Origin: Gautieria morchelliformis
Lineage: Eukaryota > Basidiomycota > Agaricomycetes > Gomphales > Gomphaceae
Assembly (NCBI GenBank): GCA_015179125.1
Contig: WHVA01000083.1
Span: 229,167-293,166 of the forward strand
Length of the DNA stretch: 64,000 bases
Direction of reading: 5' to 3'
This document shows positions 32,320 through 42,827 of this stretch, one piece after another. The stretch's first letter is position 1, and each line of letters starts with the position of its first letter. A model generated the notes under the pieces. It worked only from the letters and a program-made list of their open reading frames with translations. It had not been told where the DNA came from and ran no database searches. The position numbers and the translations under genes are program-made.

Positions 32320-34280
32320 GTTAGAGGAATGATGGATGTGGGGAAAGAGATATTTGTGCTATAATTGTAGTGTTAGAATGTGGAGCGGAACATTGAAACT
32401 CAGTTTGGCTCACAAGACAATAAACATGGAAAATTGTGGCGGAGACAGACCGCCGTTCGTCGTGCCTGTGCGAGTGTGCTCCACCAGTGACGGGCAGGAT
32501 CGGCGTATGCGCTAAGAGCTGAACCAGCGTGTGTGGTCGCGTGTACGGACCTGTACACGTAGAAAATTAGTTCCAATCCTATAAATTCACATTATTAAAA
32601 AGTTTTTTGTTTTTTTTGGAAGTAACAACGATAGTGGAGATTTGTATAACTCACCTCCTGGCAGGCAGAGATGAGAAAGCCATAGCGTCATCTTTAAAAG
32701 ACAATTCCTTCCTGAGTGATGAAGTCGTAGGCTTATCGAGGATCAACAACGGCGAGCGGCTTCAATATCAATAATAACCTGTTCGAACGGTCAGTATACG
32801 ACATGGGCGATGACTGAAAATGGACTCGGTGTTAGCCGGTGTGGACAAAGCCGAGCGCCCACCCAGTTGATTTTGACCGTGCCCCTGCGGGAGGCTGACC
32901 AGACAGTATTTTCCCGCCACTTCTTGCTCTCCATGATAGCTTATTTGTTTTAAAAAAATTGCTCTAATTAGCTTTTTCTCTTCATCAGCAGCTACAACCC
33001 CTTCTGTCTGGTCACTTGTTACTGCTGAAGATTTGGACTACTTGGATGCCGAGTGGCAAAAGTGGAGGGCACTGGGTGGAGAGAAAAAAAAGTATTTCAC
33101 AAGCTCGTCCCGCATTCATCTCGTTTGTGGGACCATGACGCCTTTCCCGATTAGCTTGCGTTCCATCGCGACCGATGCCATGGCCGCGTTCCACAACAAT
33201 GGCAAGATCTGGATGAAGACCTAGGATTGAGTACGATACACCCGAACATAGCACCCTCGAGAATAGTCCCCTGTGCAAACCGCTTGTGAAAGCTGGGGGA
33301 TGACGCACCATCAACCTTTTCTCCTAAGTTCGGAAGGTTTATAAACTCGGGACTCGAAGTTCATTCGGTATCGGTTGTAGGTTGTAGGCAGTATGTTCCG
33401 CTAACGCACTCAAATAGCAATGGATCCATTCTGGCCTCGCAGCGTCAACGGATGCCTGCTCACTATGAATAGTACAACACATGCAGTAAGCTGACTGAGA
33501 TATGGACTTCTCGCCTGTGGCAACTTTGGAACATCACGAGAATCAAGTCCATCCTGGCAGCCTCGAGCACCGTGACTGGACCGGGGGTGCCACAGTTCCG
33601 AGTCGTAGACTGGCTTTGCTTAGCCAACCACTTAACTTACTGGCACGGAGGTCGAAGATCCGGATTATATTGGTTCTTTGGCTTTATTACTGCCACGTGA
33701 CTGTTGAACGTTGATCCCTCAATCAGAGAACTGAGATGAGAACTTGGGCCGAGACATGTAACCAACAGCTTCTACGATCCATCCGCTCATATCTTTGTGT
33801 CCACAACGTCTACTAGTCCTCAGTCATCAGTGGTTTGGTCTAGACGACATACAAGGGCACGAGATACTTACCTACCCTGACTCACCATGGTATATCATAC
33901 AGCAGTGTTTTTCCTGACCAGTGACTCGGCCATTGGTGTCTCCTGTCAAACAGTGGTTCTGAGTCGATTCTGTGTGATGACCACGGACCCGGACCGGTGT
34001 GAGTTGTCACCGGCTATGGGATTACTTCTTAATTATGTTCTATCTCTCTAAATCTTATCAGTAGTGCGTTGCCGCCTCGCTCAAGCTCTCGCCGGTTCTC
34101 CGTATATAGTATTGGTCAACCCCGCTTGACAAGAAGAGTTATAAATGGCATGTATTCGTTATATGGCTTAGTTCCCGCTGTAGGGTGTTAGTTCCTCAAA
34201 GAAGCTGGGCGGCGAGATATATATCAAGGGTCACCGTCAGGTCTTGCTACGTGTACTACAAGCCACCCCCCATTACGGTG
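32320..34280. other. region without a supported gene
   Basis: AT-richer sequence. The short plus frame 33033-33224 (MDYLDAEWQKWRALGGEKKK) looks coding in composition but is isolated. Confidence 0.3.
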
Positions 34281-34287
34281 TACCCAA

Positions 34288-35977
34288 TGTCTCTCAGTCC
34301 GCAATTATTGGTTACAGCATTGGAATCAAGCAAGTCTAGATGTGCAAGAACTTCAACTATGTCTGACTTTCGATCCAGTAACACCAACAAAGTATTCAAC
34401 GATTGCATCGTTGGCTCTTCTGGTATACGACCATGGTGAGGGTCCGATGTCAATAATTTATGTAAAAGTGTGCACTCATGTCGAAATAGCGATCACATTT
34501 GATGCTGAAGTTAGTGCGCGTATATATGTTTTTCTATCAAGTTGACGTTTGTCATGATCAGGTCGTGAATGTTTGGAATCGGCCAGGCTCATTTGGCAAA
34601 ATATTGTTTATATGGGTCAGCACCTACTACCTAAGATTGATCATGCCCAACTAGACTACTCACATCCCCCCGTAGACTCGTTACTTTGGGCTTTCCGCGC
34701 TTATCATAGCAGTTACCAGTACGTATGTGTCTCTCACAAGTGAACGACAATCATGACGATGATGAAACGAAGTGGAATTTCATGGATCTCTCTCGAGTAA
34801 GGTTAGCAGTTTCTTTATATTACCGCAATATGTGACTATGAACCCCTTATTTCATAGGTGTAAGTGCAACTCCCACGTGTTGGATCACGACATCATTAGT
34901 ATTCACCATATCCCTTCAGTTGCAGTGGTTTCTTTTGGTGGGAGGCTATATCGCACGTCATTTATAAAATGCCTCTCTCGACTCTGTCTGATCGAGTAGG
35001 CACAGCCTAATCATTTTAAATGTCAGCGTAGAAGGTGAATACACGTTTCAACCAGGGCATTCAATTACTAATACTAAGACCGCCAACATATAGTCATTTT
35101 ACTGGCCCGGGTATCCTCGATATTTCATGTATAGCTGTGCGGGGTGTAATGTCTTTCACAGGTTTATGCAGTGTATAACAACAACAAAAGGCTTGTTTAT
35201 GGTGTCGCGGGTTTCCGTTTGGTGACACTTGTTGTCACCGGAGTCGTTTGGGCGCTTTATCTCCCCCCTGGTGGGATTACCACTTTCTATATTCTTCTTT
35301 ATATTTCTCATCGCGTGAGCAGGCCTGGGATTTCCCCCCATCGACGGCTTAACTGGCTGCTATGCTCCTACTACGTCGACCTTGTTTGGACTTTCTTTCG
35401 TCCAGTCAAGTGCGACGGAGATCGTCCTATGCTCCTGCATGCTTTACAAATCATGGATAACATACAAGTACAAATACGGTTCACCGTTACTAAAACTGCT
35501 CGTTGAGGACAGGTCAGCTTTCATAGTCGTCTTGCTTGGTGCTGCAGTGTGGCAAGCTCTAACGCTACCGCACTGGCAGTGTTCTCTATTTTTCCAGGTC
35601 ATTAGATTCATCATTGATTGATTTTCCAATGCCATAACGATGGGATCTTCCACGCAGTATCTTTGCTGTTCTGCTTACAAACTCCTTGGTCTTTTTCACT
35701 GCTCCTCGAGGCCTTGTGCTAATTGCGCTTGGGTAGGTCATTTATCATTCCTCCCGGGGAACACCTGACGATATATGACACGATTTTGAAGGTGGGAGTA
35801 TGCGGTACCTTGCACCATGGGCAGTCGTCTACTTCTCAGCATGTTTGAACAGGCTTTCAGACAACAGACATTACCGGGTCAAAGTCGTCACACTTCAAGC
35901 TATCTGCTGTCAGACATCCGCATGCAGGGACCGTCTGCTAGCCACGTTGAGTCACCTAGTGTGCTCACAATCTCCTG
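34288..35977 (+). CDS. DUF6533-like multi-pass membrane protein, possibly degenerate
   Basis: Exon pieces on the plus strand match, in order, the basidiomycete DUF6533 integral membrane family. YSTIASLALLVYDH (34396-34437) is followed by ITFDAEV, VVNVWNRPGSFGKILFIW (34562-34615), TRYFGLSALIIA (34676-34711), VYAVYNNNKRLVYGVAGFRL (35161 on), TEIVLCSCMLYKSWITYKYK and GSPLLKLLVEDR. Then come FAVLLTNSLVFFTAPRGLV and a last exon opening WEYAVPCTMGSRLLLSMFEQ, stopping at 35977. Junctions such as GAA|GTTAGT are good donors. The ATG at 34288 (MSLSPQLLVTALESSK) is one frame off the next block, and the stretch at 34860-35000 does not fit the family, so the gene may be damaged. Function unknown. Confidence 0.55.
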
Positions 35978-36014
35978 ATGGCAAAAGCCGTCGTCATAAG
36001 AAGAATCCAGTGTA

Positions 36015-36828
36015 GTATCAAATGACTTCCCGTTCTCACTTCACTCCGACTCCTCGCGGCGGCCTCGTCGTTCCCGTTCGATGGTTCCATGTCATATTTA
36101 TACATTGGTGTGGCCGCGACCCCTTTGCTATCTTGTACACAATTTATGGTTGAAGGTGCACATATCTTACCCACCCGCAGTCAAGTCGAAGGCAAGGTCA
36201 CCATCTCCAAGTCCGCAGGAGATCGTGCTGGTGAGTCTAGTCTATGAGGAGACGATTGAATTCTTTTTTTTTTCTTTTTAAAAAAAGAAAATCCAGCTTT
36301 GTCTTTTGGGGCGTTGCCCTATGTAAGATGATGCATACAAACGTTCCGTCGACAAATGTATTCCATCTACCCTTTCTCCCTCAATCTCTGCATGAACTCG
36401 AAGGGCTAGGCCCCGAGCTGGTCCGTGCCTGTGTTTGAGGCGAGGTTGTGTGTTCATCTGACTCCTGCGGCGGCTGTGCGTCCTTTCTGGCTTTCTGTCT
36501 CCGGAGACGATTGATTATTGCAACGTACGGGCGGCCAATCGCTGTGGCAAGATAAGGATCAGACAGGAAACAGTTAAGCAGTCACTTGATACCCCCCTCT
36601 TACGCGCTTTACTGGCACAATTCACTGATTGTGTGGTGCTTGCGGTGTCAGTGAGCAACAACAGATTTAGTTTTCCAGAACCAGTGGTAGCTAGCTGAGG
36701 CTGGCCTATTTTTGACTGACCATTCTGGGATGCGCGCTACCATACTACTGTATGTAGCTTGCATCTATAACTGTCTTCACTGGACAAAAATAAAACTGAA
36801 ATTGAAATCACTCAAGTTGGCGATGATC
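36015..36828. other. intergenic region, nothing recognised
   Basis: Holds a short poly-T/poly-A stretch (36263-36290) and a few unassigned frames; no gene supported. Confidence 0.35.
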
Positions 36829-37197
36829 TGTGATTTGCTAGATTTGCTGTGATTTGCTAGATTTGCTGTGATTTGCTAGATTTGCTGTGATTTGCTAGAT
36901 TTGCTGTGATTTGCTAGATTTGCTGTGATTTGCTAGATTTGCTGTGATTTGCTAGATTTGCTGTGATTTGCTAGATTTGCTGTGATTTGCTAGATTTGCT
37001 GTGATTTGCTAGATTTGCTGTGATTTGCTAGATTTGCTGTGATTTGCTAGATTTGCTGTGATTTGCTAGATTTGCTGTGATTTGCTAGATTTGCTGTGAT
37101 TTGCTAGATTTGCTGTGATTTGCTAGATTTGCTGTGGTGATTTGCTAGATTTGCTGTGATTTGCTAGATTTGCTGTGATTTGCTAGATTTGCTGTGA
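36829..37197. repeat. 19-bp minisatellite, about 19 copies
   Basis: The unit TGTGATTTGCTAGATTTGC is repeated head-to-tail almost without change. One unit near 37134 carries an extra 3 bp (GTGGTG for GTG). Within the unit GATTTGCT is itself nearly repeated. The array ends where an LTR-like fragment begins with TGTGATTTTATAAGG. Confidence 0.95.
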
Positions 37198-37362
37198 TTT
37201 TATAAGGAAGTAGATTCACCAGGGGGGGTCCACAAGACCCCACTGTATAGTAGTGCGTGGGAACTGCCCGGCAGTTCCCCGGCTTATACTTTACCTGTCG
37301 CCGTCACTACGTAGCATTTGAATTACCACAAACTGGTTGAATTCAGCATGCCCTTGTGATAA
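37195..37362 (+). repeat. inverted, degenerate copy of the D-family LTR-like repeat
   Basis: Read on the plus strand it parallels the minus strand of the repeats at 37767-38005 and 57150-57363. Shared words are CACTGTATAGT, GCGTGGGAACTG, CACTACGTAGCATT and CCCTTGTGATA in the same order. It forms an inverted pair with 37767-38005. Confidence 0.6.
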
Positions 37363-37379
37363 ACAGGTATCAAACCACA

Positions 37380-37766
37380 TTTGAATGCGATGTTTTCATC
37401 ACAGGAATAATCTGAGTCAGAGTTGGACTCGATGATGGAGAGGAGGAAGGGATGACTCGCTCGCTGGGTGAAGGCTTGCGAGATGACACCCAGCGAGGCA
37501 TGGTTCTGGGCAGAGGCCAGCGAGGAGCACTGGCAAAACCTGTGCAAGACTATGGATGAATGTGATGGCATCCCTCTGGGATGCATCACCCCTAGCCCCG
37601 TCAGGCCTCCCAGCAGCCGGCCAGCCAGGTCGGCCACGCCATGCATGATGCTGTGCTGGTTGATGCCGCCTCCACCGCCCACACTGCACATCTGCGCTCC
37701 AGGCCACCCCAGGCTCACACGGACAATGGCACACACCCAACAGCATGTGCATCCACCCTGGGGAAC
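37380..37766. other. unassigned GC-rich segment between two inverted LTR-like repeats
   Basis: Both strands are open for long stretches (37468-37947 + and 37417-37821 -). I recognise no protein family. It could be internal sequence of a D-family element or flanking host DNA. Confidence 0.3.
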
Positions 37767-38005
37767 TGTAAGGTGGGTGGCTGATTACTTGTGTTATCAC
37801 AAGGTAGTAGAACTTGACCAAACTGTGGTGATTCTAATAGGATGTAGTGACGGTTACAGGTACTTGAAGATTAAGCTAGGGAATCCTGTAGGGTTCCCAC
37901 ACAAGAACTATACAGTGGGTCCTCATGGACCCACTGGTGCTATGTAAGCTACCAGATATTATGTATTGCCTCACGGCAATACAGGTAAATATATGTATAT
38001 TTACA
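37767..38005 (-). repeat. D-family LTR-like repeat, copy next to D1
   Basis: On the plus strand it begins TGTAAGGTGGG and ends TATATTTACA, so it has TG...CA ends. On the minus strand it is immediately preceded by a purine tract (GTGGGGGAGGG), as expected for a 3' LTR after a polypurine tract. It shares ordered words with the repeat at 57150-57363, such as GAACTTGACCAA and ACTATACAGTGGGTCC. Confidence 0.6.
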
Positions 38006-38029
38006 CCCTCCCCCACTATGGAGAACTCT

Positions 38030-40148
38030 ACTCCCCGTAGATCTCGGCATTGAGGTCTGTGTCCTTGGCTGAGGGAGAGTCGTCCATTGGGACGTCCTCA
38101 TATGGAGCCAGCAGGGGCTGGGGGTCCACATGCATCGCATCGCATCAGTGTGAGTGGATGTGGATGGGCCGGGTATGGCTCGGGGCTGATACGGACCCAT
38201 TTCAAGAGATGGGTTGATCCCTTTTGGATTAGGATGTCAATCAATGCCTTTAACAAATAAAATCTATTGCTCAGTGGATAAAACCGCTATGTTCGTCCTT
38301 CTCCTGTGTGCTGACTAAGCTCCTTGTGGTGCGTCAGGCACTGATGATTGGAGATCACGTGACCGTGTCGACAAAGAAATAGTGTCGATCTAAGAAACAA
38401 CCAAGTCAAAAGCGTTTGCTTTTGAGGCAGTGTAGAGTAAACAATGATAATGAACCCTCAGCGAAGATCTGGAGTAAACTGTCAAGATTTGGGTTCTGTA
38501 GCTATCAAACAAGACTACAGTGAATTCAAGGGATAAAATGATTGATTCTGGATGATTTTGTTCATACATTCGTAGTAGCTATTTATACTATATTAGTAGT
38601 AACTACTAGTGTTCAAGATATTGAGCAGATGGGTCGAAAAACTACTTGTAACTAAGGGGTGACTAATTTATAGTCATAAAGTCATGGGGTGATGGGGATA
38701 GTATCAGGATTACTTAGGCTTTGGAATAGAGATCTGTACTTAGCATACAAAGCCCCTGTCCACATGATGTTAGGATAATAGTCAGCCGGTCGTGTCATGG
38801 AGTTCAAATAGAAAAAAGAATCAAGTCTGCCCTGCCTAGCATAAATGCTAGGCTTGGTGATGGGGCCGCTGTCTCTGTGCCTCTTCTGTGGGGCAGCTAA
38901 TTGAGTATGTGTATTGTGGATGATTTTCTCAGATCACTCCACAATACCCCATGCTCCTGCGCAGTCTATTCCTCTCTGCGGCGTTTGGTGCCCGCACCCC
39001 CTCGGTGCCTGTGGCCTGGCGCCTGTCGATGTCATGGCCGATGCCATCACTCGATAGGCGTGCTATCCCTGATCGACCGCACGTGGTCGATGCCTGAATC
39101 CCTGTACCTTACCCGATCTGTGGGTAAGGTAGCAACTCGTAAATTCATGTGCTCGTCGTCTGCGCCGACGTCTGTCGTAAGTGTCATTTCTATATCTTTT
39201 TTGATCTTTTTCTTGTTTCTTTCTGTATTAGTTTCTTTTGTATATAAATGATTTAAAATAGGATAGTTGCGTCTAGCATAACAATCCCCATCTCCTGGAT
39301 GAATGCGGCAGGCATCTGCAACCGGATCAGGTTGCGTATCTGTGGAGCGGGACCCGAGCAGTTCCTTATCGAGCTGCTCCGAGGTGCCCGCGGCTGATTT
39401 CTCGTGGCCACGCTGGGGCAACTTCAGTCCCTGTTTGTGCCGCCGCTGCCCCATGCACGCAGTGGTGTTTGTGACTTCCTTATCTTGAAGTCATTGAAAG
39501 TGTCCCTCGATCCAAGGGATACGGTCGTGATTCACGCCACCATGGAGGGCCAGCCATGACACAAGTTCCTTCAGCGGGATCTTGTGCACGAGTCTGTTTC
39601 CAACCGGGAACGTCCCGGTGATCGAGGCCCGAAGGGTGTGCACGGTGGGAGAAGGGATCGTGATGTTGGTCACGAGTTCCTGCCACTGACGCGGCATACC
39701 AACCAAGTTGCTTAAACACGACTTGAGGGGGGACCGTGGCTTGCCTTTGGGAGCCAGGATCCATATCCACATCCAGATATCAATATCTGTTGTGTTTAGC
39801 CCGCCCTCCACATCATTGCGGATGGCGGGAGGGACACCTTCGGCGTTTGACTGCCAGCTGTTGAGCACTATGACGATGTCATCAGGTGTGCTGTCCAGAA
39901 TGTTTATGTAATTGGGGTGGGGCTTACGGGGGCCCTCCTCTCGGAGGCGCTGGAATGTGGTATTCATTTCCGGCGTGCGCTGGTTGACCGGGGTGTCCTT
40001 GGCAAGCATGAGGAGGTCTTGGAACCTCTGCTTGGTTATGGGGCAGACATGGTACCACTCGGCAACCTGAGGGACCAATCTGCCTAGGGGCTGTGGCAAG
40101 TGGCTTGTCACGGAGATTGGTGGATCTCCATGTCTCAATGGCTCCCCT
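38030..40148 (-). pseudogene. D-family protein, copy D1 (interrupted)
   Basis: Uncharacterised. The main frame at 40138-39491 reads MRHGDPPISVTSHLPQPLGR, then WYHVCPITKQRFQDLLMLAK and DIDIWMWIWILAPKGK. It is homologous to D2 (57398-59217): WYDVCPLNNPRFIELLARAK and AMDVWMWLKALTPRVKG. The frame decays around 39485 and resumes as GHEKSAAGTSEQ. After a 1,062-bp insertion the C-terminus continues at about 38130 (APYEDVPMDDSPSAKDT) and stops beside the purine tract of the LTR-like repeat. Upstream the coding strand is cut by copia A (target duplication CCCCT) and continues at 57142. No known domain; possibly the gag-like protein of an LTR element. Confidence 0.55.
38222..39283. mobile_element. 1,062-bp insertion in D1, possible solo LTR
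   Basis: Flanked by a 5-bp direct repeat ATCCC (38217-38221 and 39284-39288). Removing it rejoins the D1 frame IHPGDGD to the C-terminal part. The minus strand starts TGTTATGCTAGACGC, as an LTR could, but the other end (CCAAAA) lacks the expected CA. It contains hairpins such as GTATTGTGGA/TCCACAATAC near 38910-38946 and CTTACCC/GGGTAAG near 39107-39128. No coding region. Confidence 0.45.
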
Positions 40149-40452
40149 TGTTGGGGTTATCGGGGATAAGCTAGAACGCAGTCAGGGTGGAGGGGAGGTC
40201 GGCCAGGGTATTGTTTCGTGTCAGCAGCCTCGGGCATCTGCCCGAGGCCGTATATAGTGCAACACCGTAGTTAGCGGCACCTCAGTGAACTACCTCATTC
40301 ACTGAGGTGCGTACCCTTTTCTATCGACGTCTAGATATAGAGTTACCCACTATGTTGATAGCTTCTATATCTAGGTACAGTACTAATACACACTCAGTGA
40401 ACTAGCTTGTTCACTGAGCTTCTATATCTAGCTACTGCGCATAACCACTACA
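40149..40452 (+). repeat. left LTR of copia A
   Basis: Begins TGTTGGGGTTATCGGGG and ends CCACTACA; 304 bp. Contains two hairpins based on CTCAGTGAA/TTCACTGAG (40290-40312 and 40394-40420) and the inverted words CTAGATATAGA and TATATCTAG. Confidence 0.92.
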
Positions 40453-40465
40453 GGTTATGGGCCCC
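40453..40465 (+). promoter_or_regulatory. primer-binding site of copia A
   Basis: GGTTATGGGCCCC directly follows the LTR. It is complementary, with one mismatch, to the anticodon stem-loop of eukaryotic initiator tRNA-Met (GGGCUCAUAACC), the half-tRNA primer known for copia and Ty5. The ATG inside it (40457) opens the gag frame. Confidence 0.7.
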
Positions 40466-42827
40466 GCAGAGCCCACCATGCCATCCTCCACCTCGAAGTC
40501 GTTCGCCATCCCAAAGCTGGCTCAGGATGGCACAAATTGTGTAACCTGGAAAAGTCAGATGCTAGCTACGCTAGCGACGACTCGAGGTGCCAGACAGCAC
40601 CTAGAGGGGACCGCTAGGATCCCCCCAACGCTCCCTACTTACCCGACCAGCCACACCTTGACGGAGAAGGAGGAGGAGGAGTTAGAAGAGCTGGAAAAGC
40701 GCTGGGATGACTATCACCAGCGCGAGGTGACTATCAAGGCGCAGATTTTCACCACTGTGCCCGACAGCGTCCTCATAGAGGTACGGAACCTGGACACCGT
40801 GAAGGAGGTCTGGGATGCCGTGTGCACGAAGCACGAGGCGAAGGCCCTCACCGTCAAAGTTGACATGCGCCGACGCATGTACGAAATGAAATGTGAGGAT
40901 GACTCGAATGTCTGCACTCACCTAGAGTCGCTCATGAAAATGCACGAACAACTTGCGAGCATGAATGCGGCACTCACCGACGACGATCTAGTAACCATCA
41001 TCGTCAGTTCGCTCCCGAAGTCCTATCACCCACTCACTGATAAACACCATCACAATGTCTGCAACGCACGCGAAGGCCAGATTGGAACCCGATCAGGTGG
41101 TGGAAACGCTGATTGATGAGTTCGAACGACTTACCATCGAAGAATGTCAACTCAAGGCCAGCGAGAACGCACTGGTAGCAGCGAAGGGCCGCGGAAAACC
41201 ACAGCCACGCAGCGGGACCTCCAGCAGCGCTAGGACTGACGTAGAATGTTGGAACTGCGGAAAAAGGGGGCATAAGAAGGCAGATTGCCGCTCTAAGGCC
41301 AAGAAGAAGGATAAAAAGGAGGGTGACACTGACAAGAAGGGCACTGACTCGGTGAACACAGCGACGGGAGGCGAGGAATTCGCCTTCACGATGACGTTCG
41401 CTGGGACCGCACTCGCACTAGGAACGAGTCCGATAACAGGCCACGAGGTCGACGTCTACGACTCAGGAGCATCAGGGCATATGTCACCAGACCGGCACCG
41501 GTTCATTACCTTCAAAGAGATTGCGCCGCGCGTGATCAACGCCGCGGACAAGACGATATTCCAGGCTACTGGGATAGGGAACATGAGGATAGGCATCCCC
41601 AACGGGAAAACAACGACACACGTTACCTTGCGAGACGTGTTGTATTGCCCGGATCTGGCATTCACATTGATATCCCTCACGCGCTGCGACACTGCCGGTT
41701 ACTCGGTCCTCCTGAAGGACCGACAATGTCTGATCCGAGACTCGAGAGGGGCGCTGCTGGGGCAGATCCCACTCTCGAACGGGCTCTACAAGGTAGAGCA
41801 TAAGTCCGTGGCCACGCCTGCAAATGCAGTAAGGAAAACACTCACCATTGATGAGCTGCACCGGCGCATGGGCCACATATCCCCACTGATCGCCCGGAAA
41901 CTCGTCCGGGACGGTACCATAACAGGGCTAGACTTGGATGCTTCAAGTCAGCCAAGCTTTTGTAAGGCATGCGCGCAAGCTAAGCCTACGCGCAAGCCGG
42001 TCCCGCAGGCGCGGGATGGACCGTGAGCCTCCACTTTCGGTGAAAAGGTCCACTTGGACGTCTGGGGGCTGGCGAACCCCCAGAGATATGATGGCAAGGA
42101 ATATTTTGTCAGTTTTACTGATGACCACAATAGATGGACTTACCTCGTCCCCATGGCAAGGAAAGCTGAGGCGTTCAGCTGCTACAAGCAATATGAGGCA
42201 TGGGTCGAGACCCAGCACGGTGCAAAAATAAAACGCCTGCAAACGGATCGCGGCGGTGAGTATCTTTCGCAGGAATTTACCACGCACCTTAAGTCAAAGG
42301 GGATGGTACGGAGTCTTACTGTACATGACACGCCAGAGGAGAACGGGGTGTCGGAGCGTCTGAATAGAACACTGTTAGAGCACGCGCGAGCTATGATCCT
42401 GACAGTGGACTTGCCCAAGTTCCTGTGGACCGAGTCAGTGCAGCACGCAGTCTGGTTGAAAAATCGTACCTCAACGCGCACGCTCAACGGCAAAACGCCG
42501 TACGAGCTGGTACATGGCGTGAAGCCCGATCTCACGGACCTACCTGAGTGGGGCACAACAGTCTTTGTGCTGAAAGAACACTCCAGCAAGCTGGATGCAA
42601 AGTCTGACGAGGGCAGGTGGATAGGGTACAGCGACGAGAGTAAAGGGCACAGGGTTTACTGGCCTGGAAAACGCCGCATCACGGTCGAACGTAACGTCAC
42701 GTTTGACGCCCCTATCCTTGTGACTCCTGCTGACGCACTGGCTGAGGGGGAGTCTGACCCTCAGGGCAGCCAGGGCACCAGCAGCATCCATCAGGCCCAA
42801 AGACCACTGCCGCTACCGCCAGCACTA
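40457..42827 (+). pseudogene. copia A gag, protease and integrase coding part
   Basis: Gag starts MGPAEPTMPSSTSKSFAIPK. A one-base insertion near 41037 shifts the frame; the expected text resumes as MSATHAKARLEPDQ. Next come a zinc knuckle CWNCGKRGHKKADC (41248-41289), the protease motif VYDSGASGHM, the GAG-pre-integrase block ELHRRMGHIS and integrase residues starting HLDVWG. The DDE core includes DRGGEYLSQEF and ends HDTPEENGVSERLNRTLLEH. A TGA at 42024-42026 interrupts before the integrase; the following frame is the same one, so it is a point nonsense. The part ends at the T1 insertion. Confidence 0.88.

Noticed and set aside
36829..37197. CRISPR-like array of short repeats
   Set aside because: The units are contiguous with no unique spacers, and the organism is a eukaryote; it is a minisatellite.
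41037..41116. Programmed ribosomal frameshift between copia A gag frames
   Set aside because: The break is upstream of the zinc knuckle and sits in ordinary gag text; a one-base insertion restores the expected reading, and copia elements usually encode one frame.
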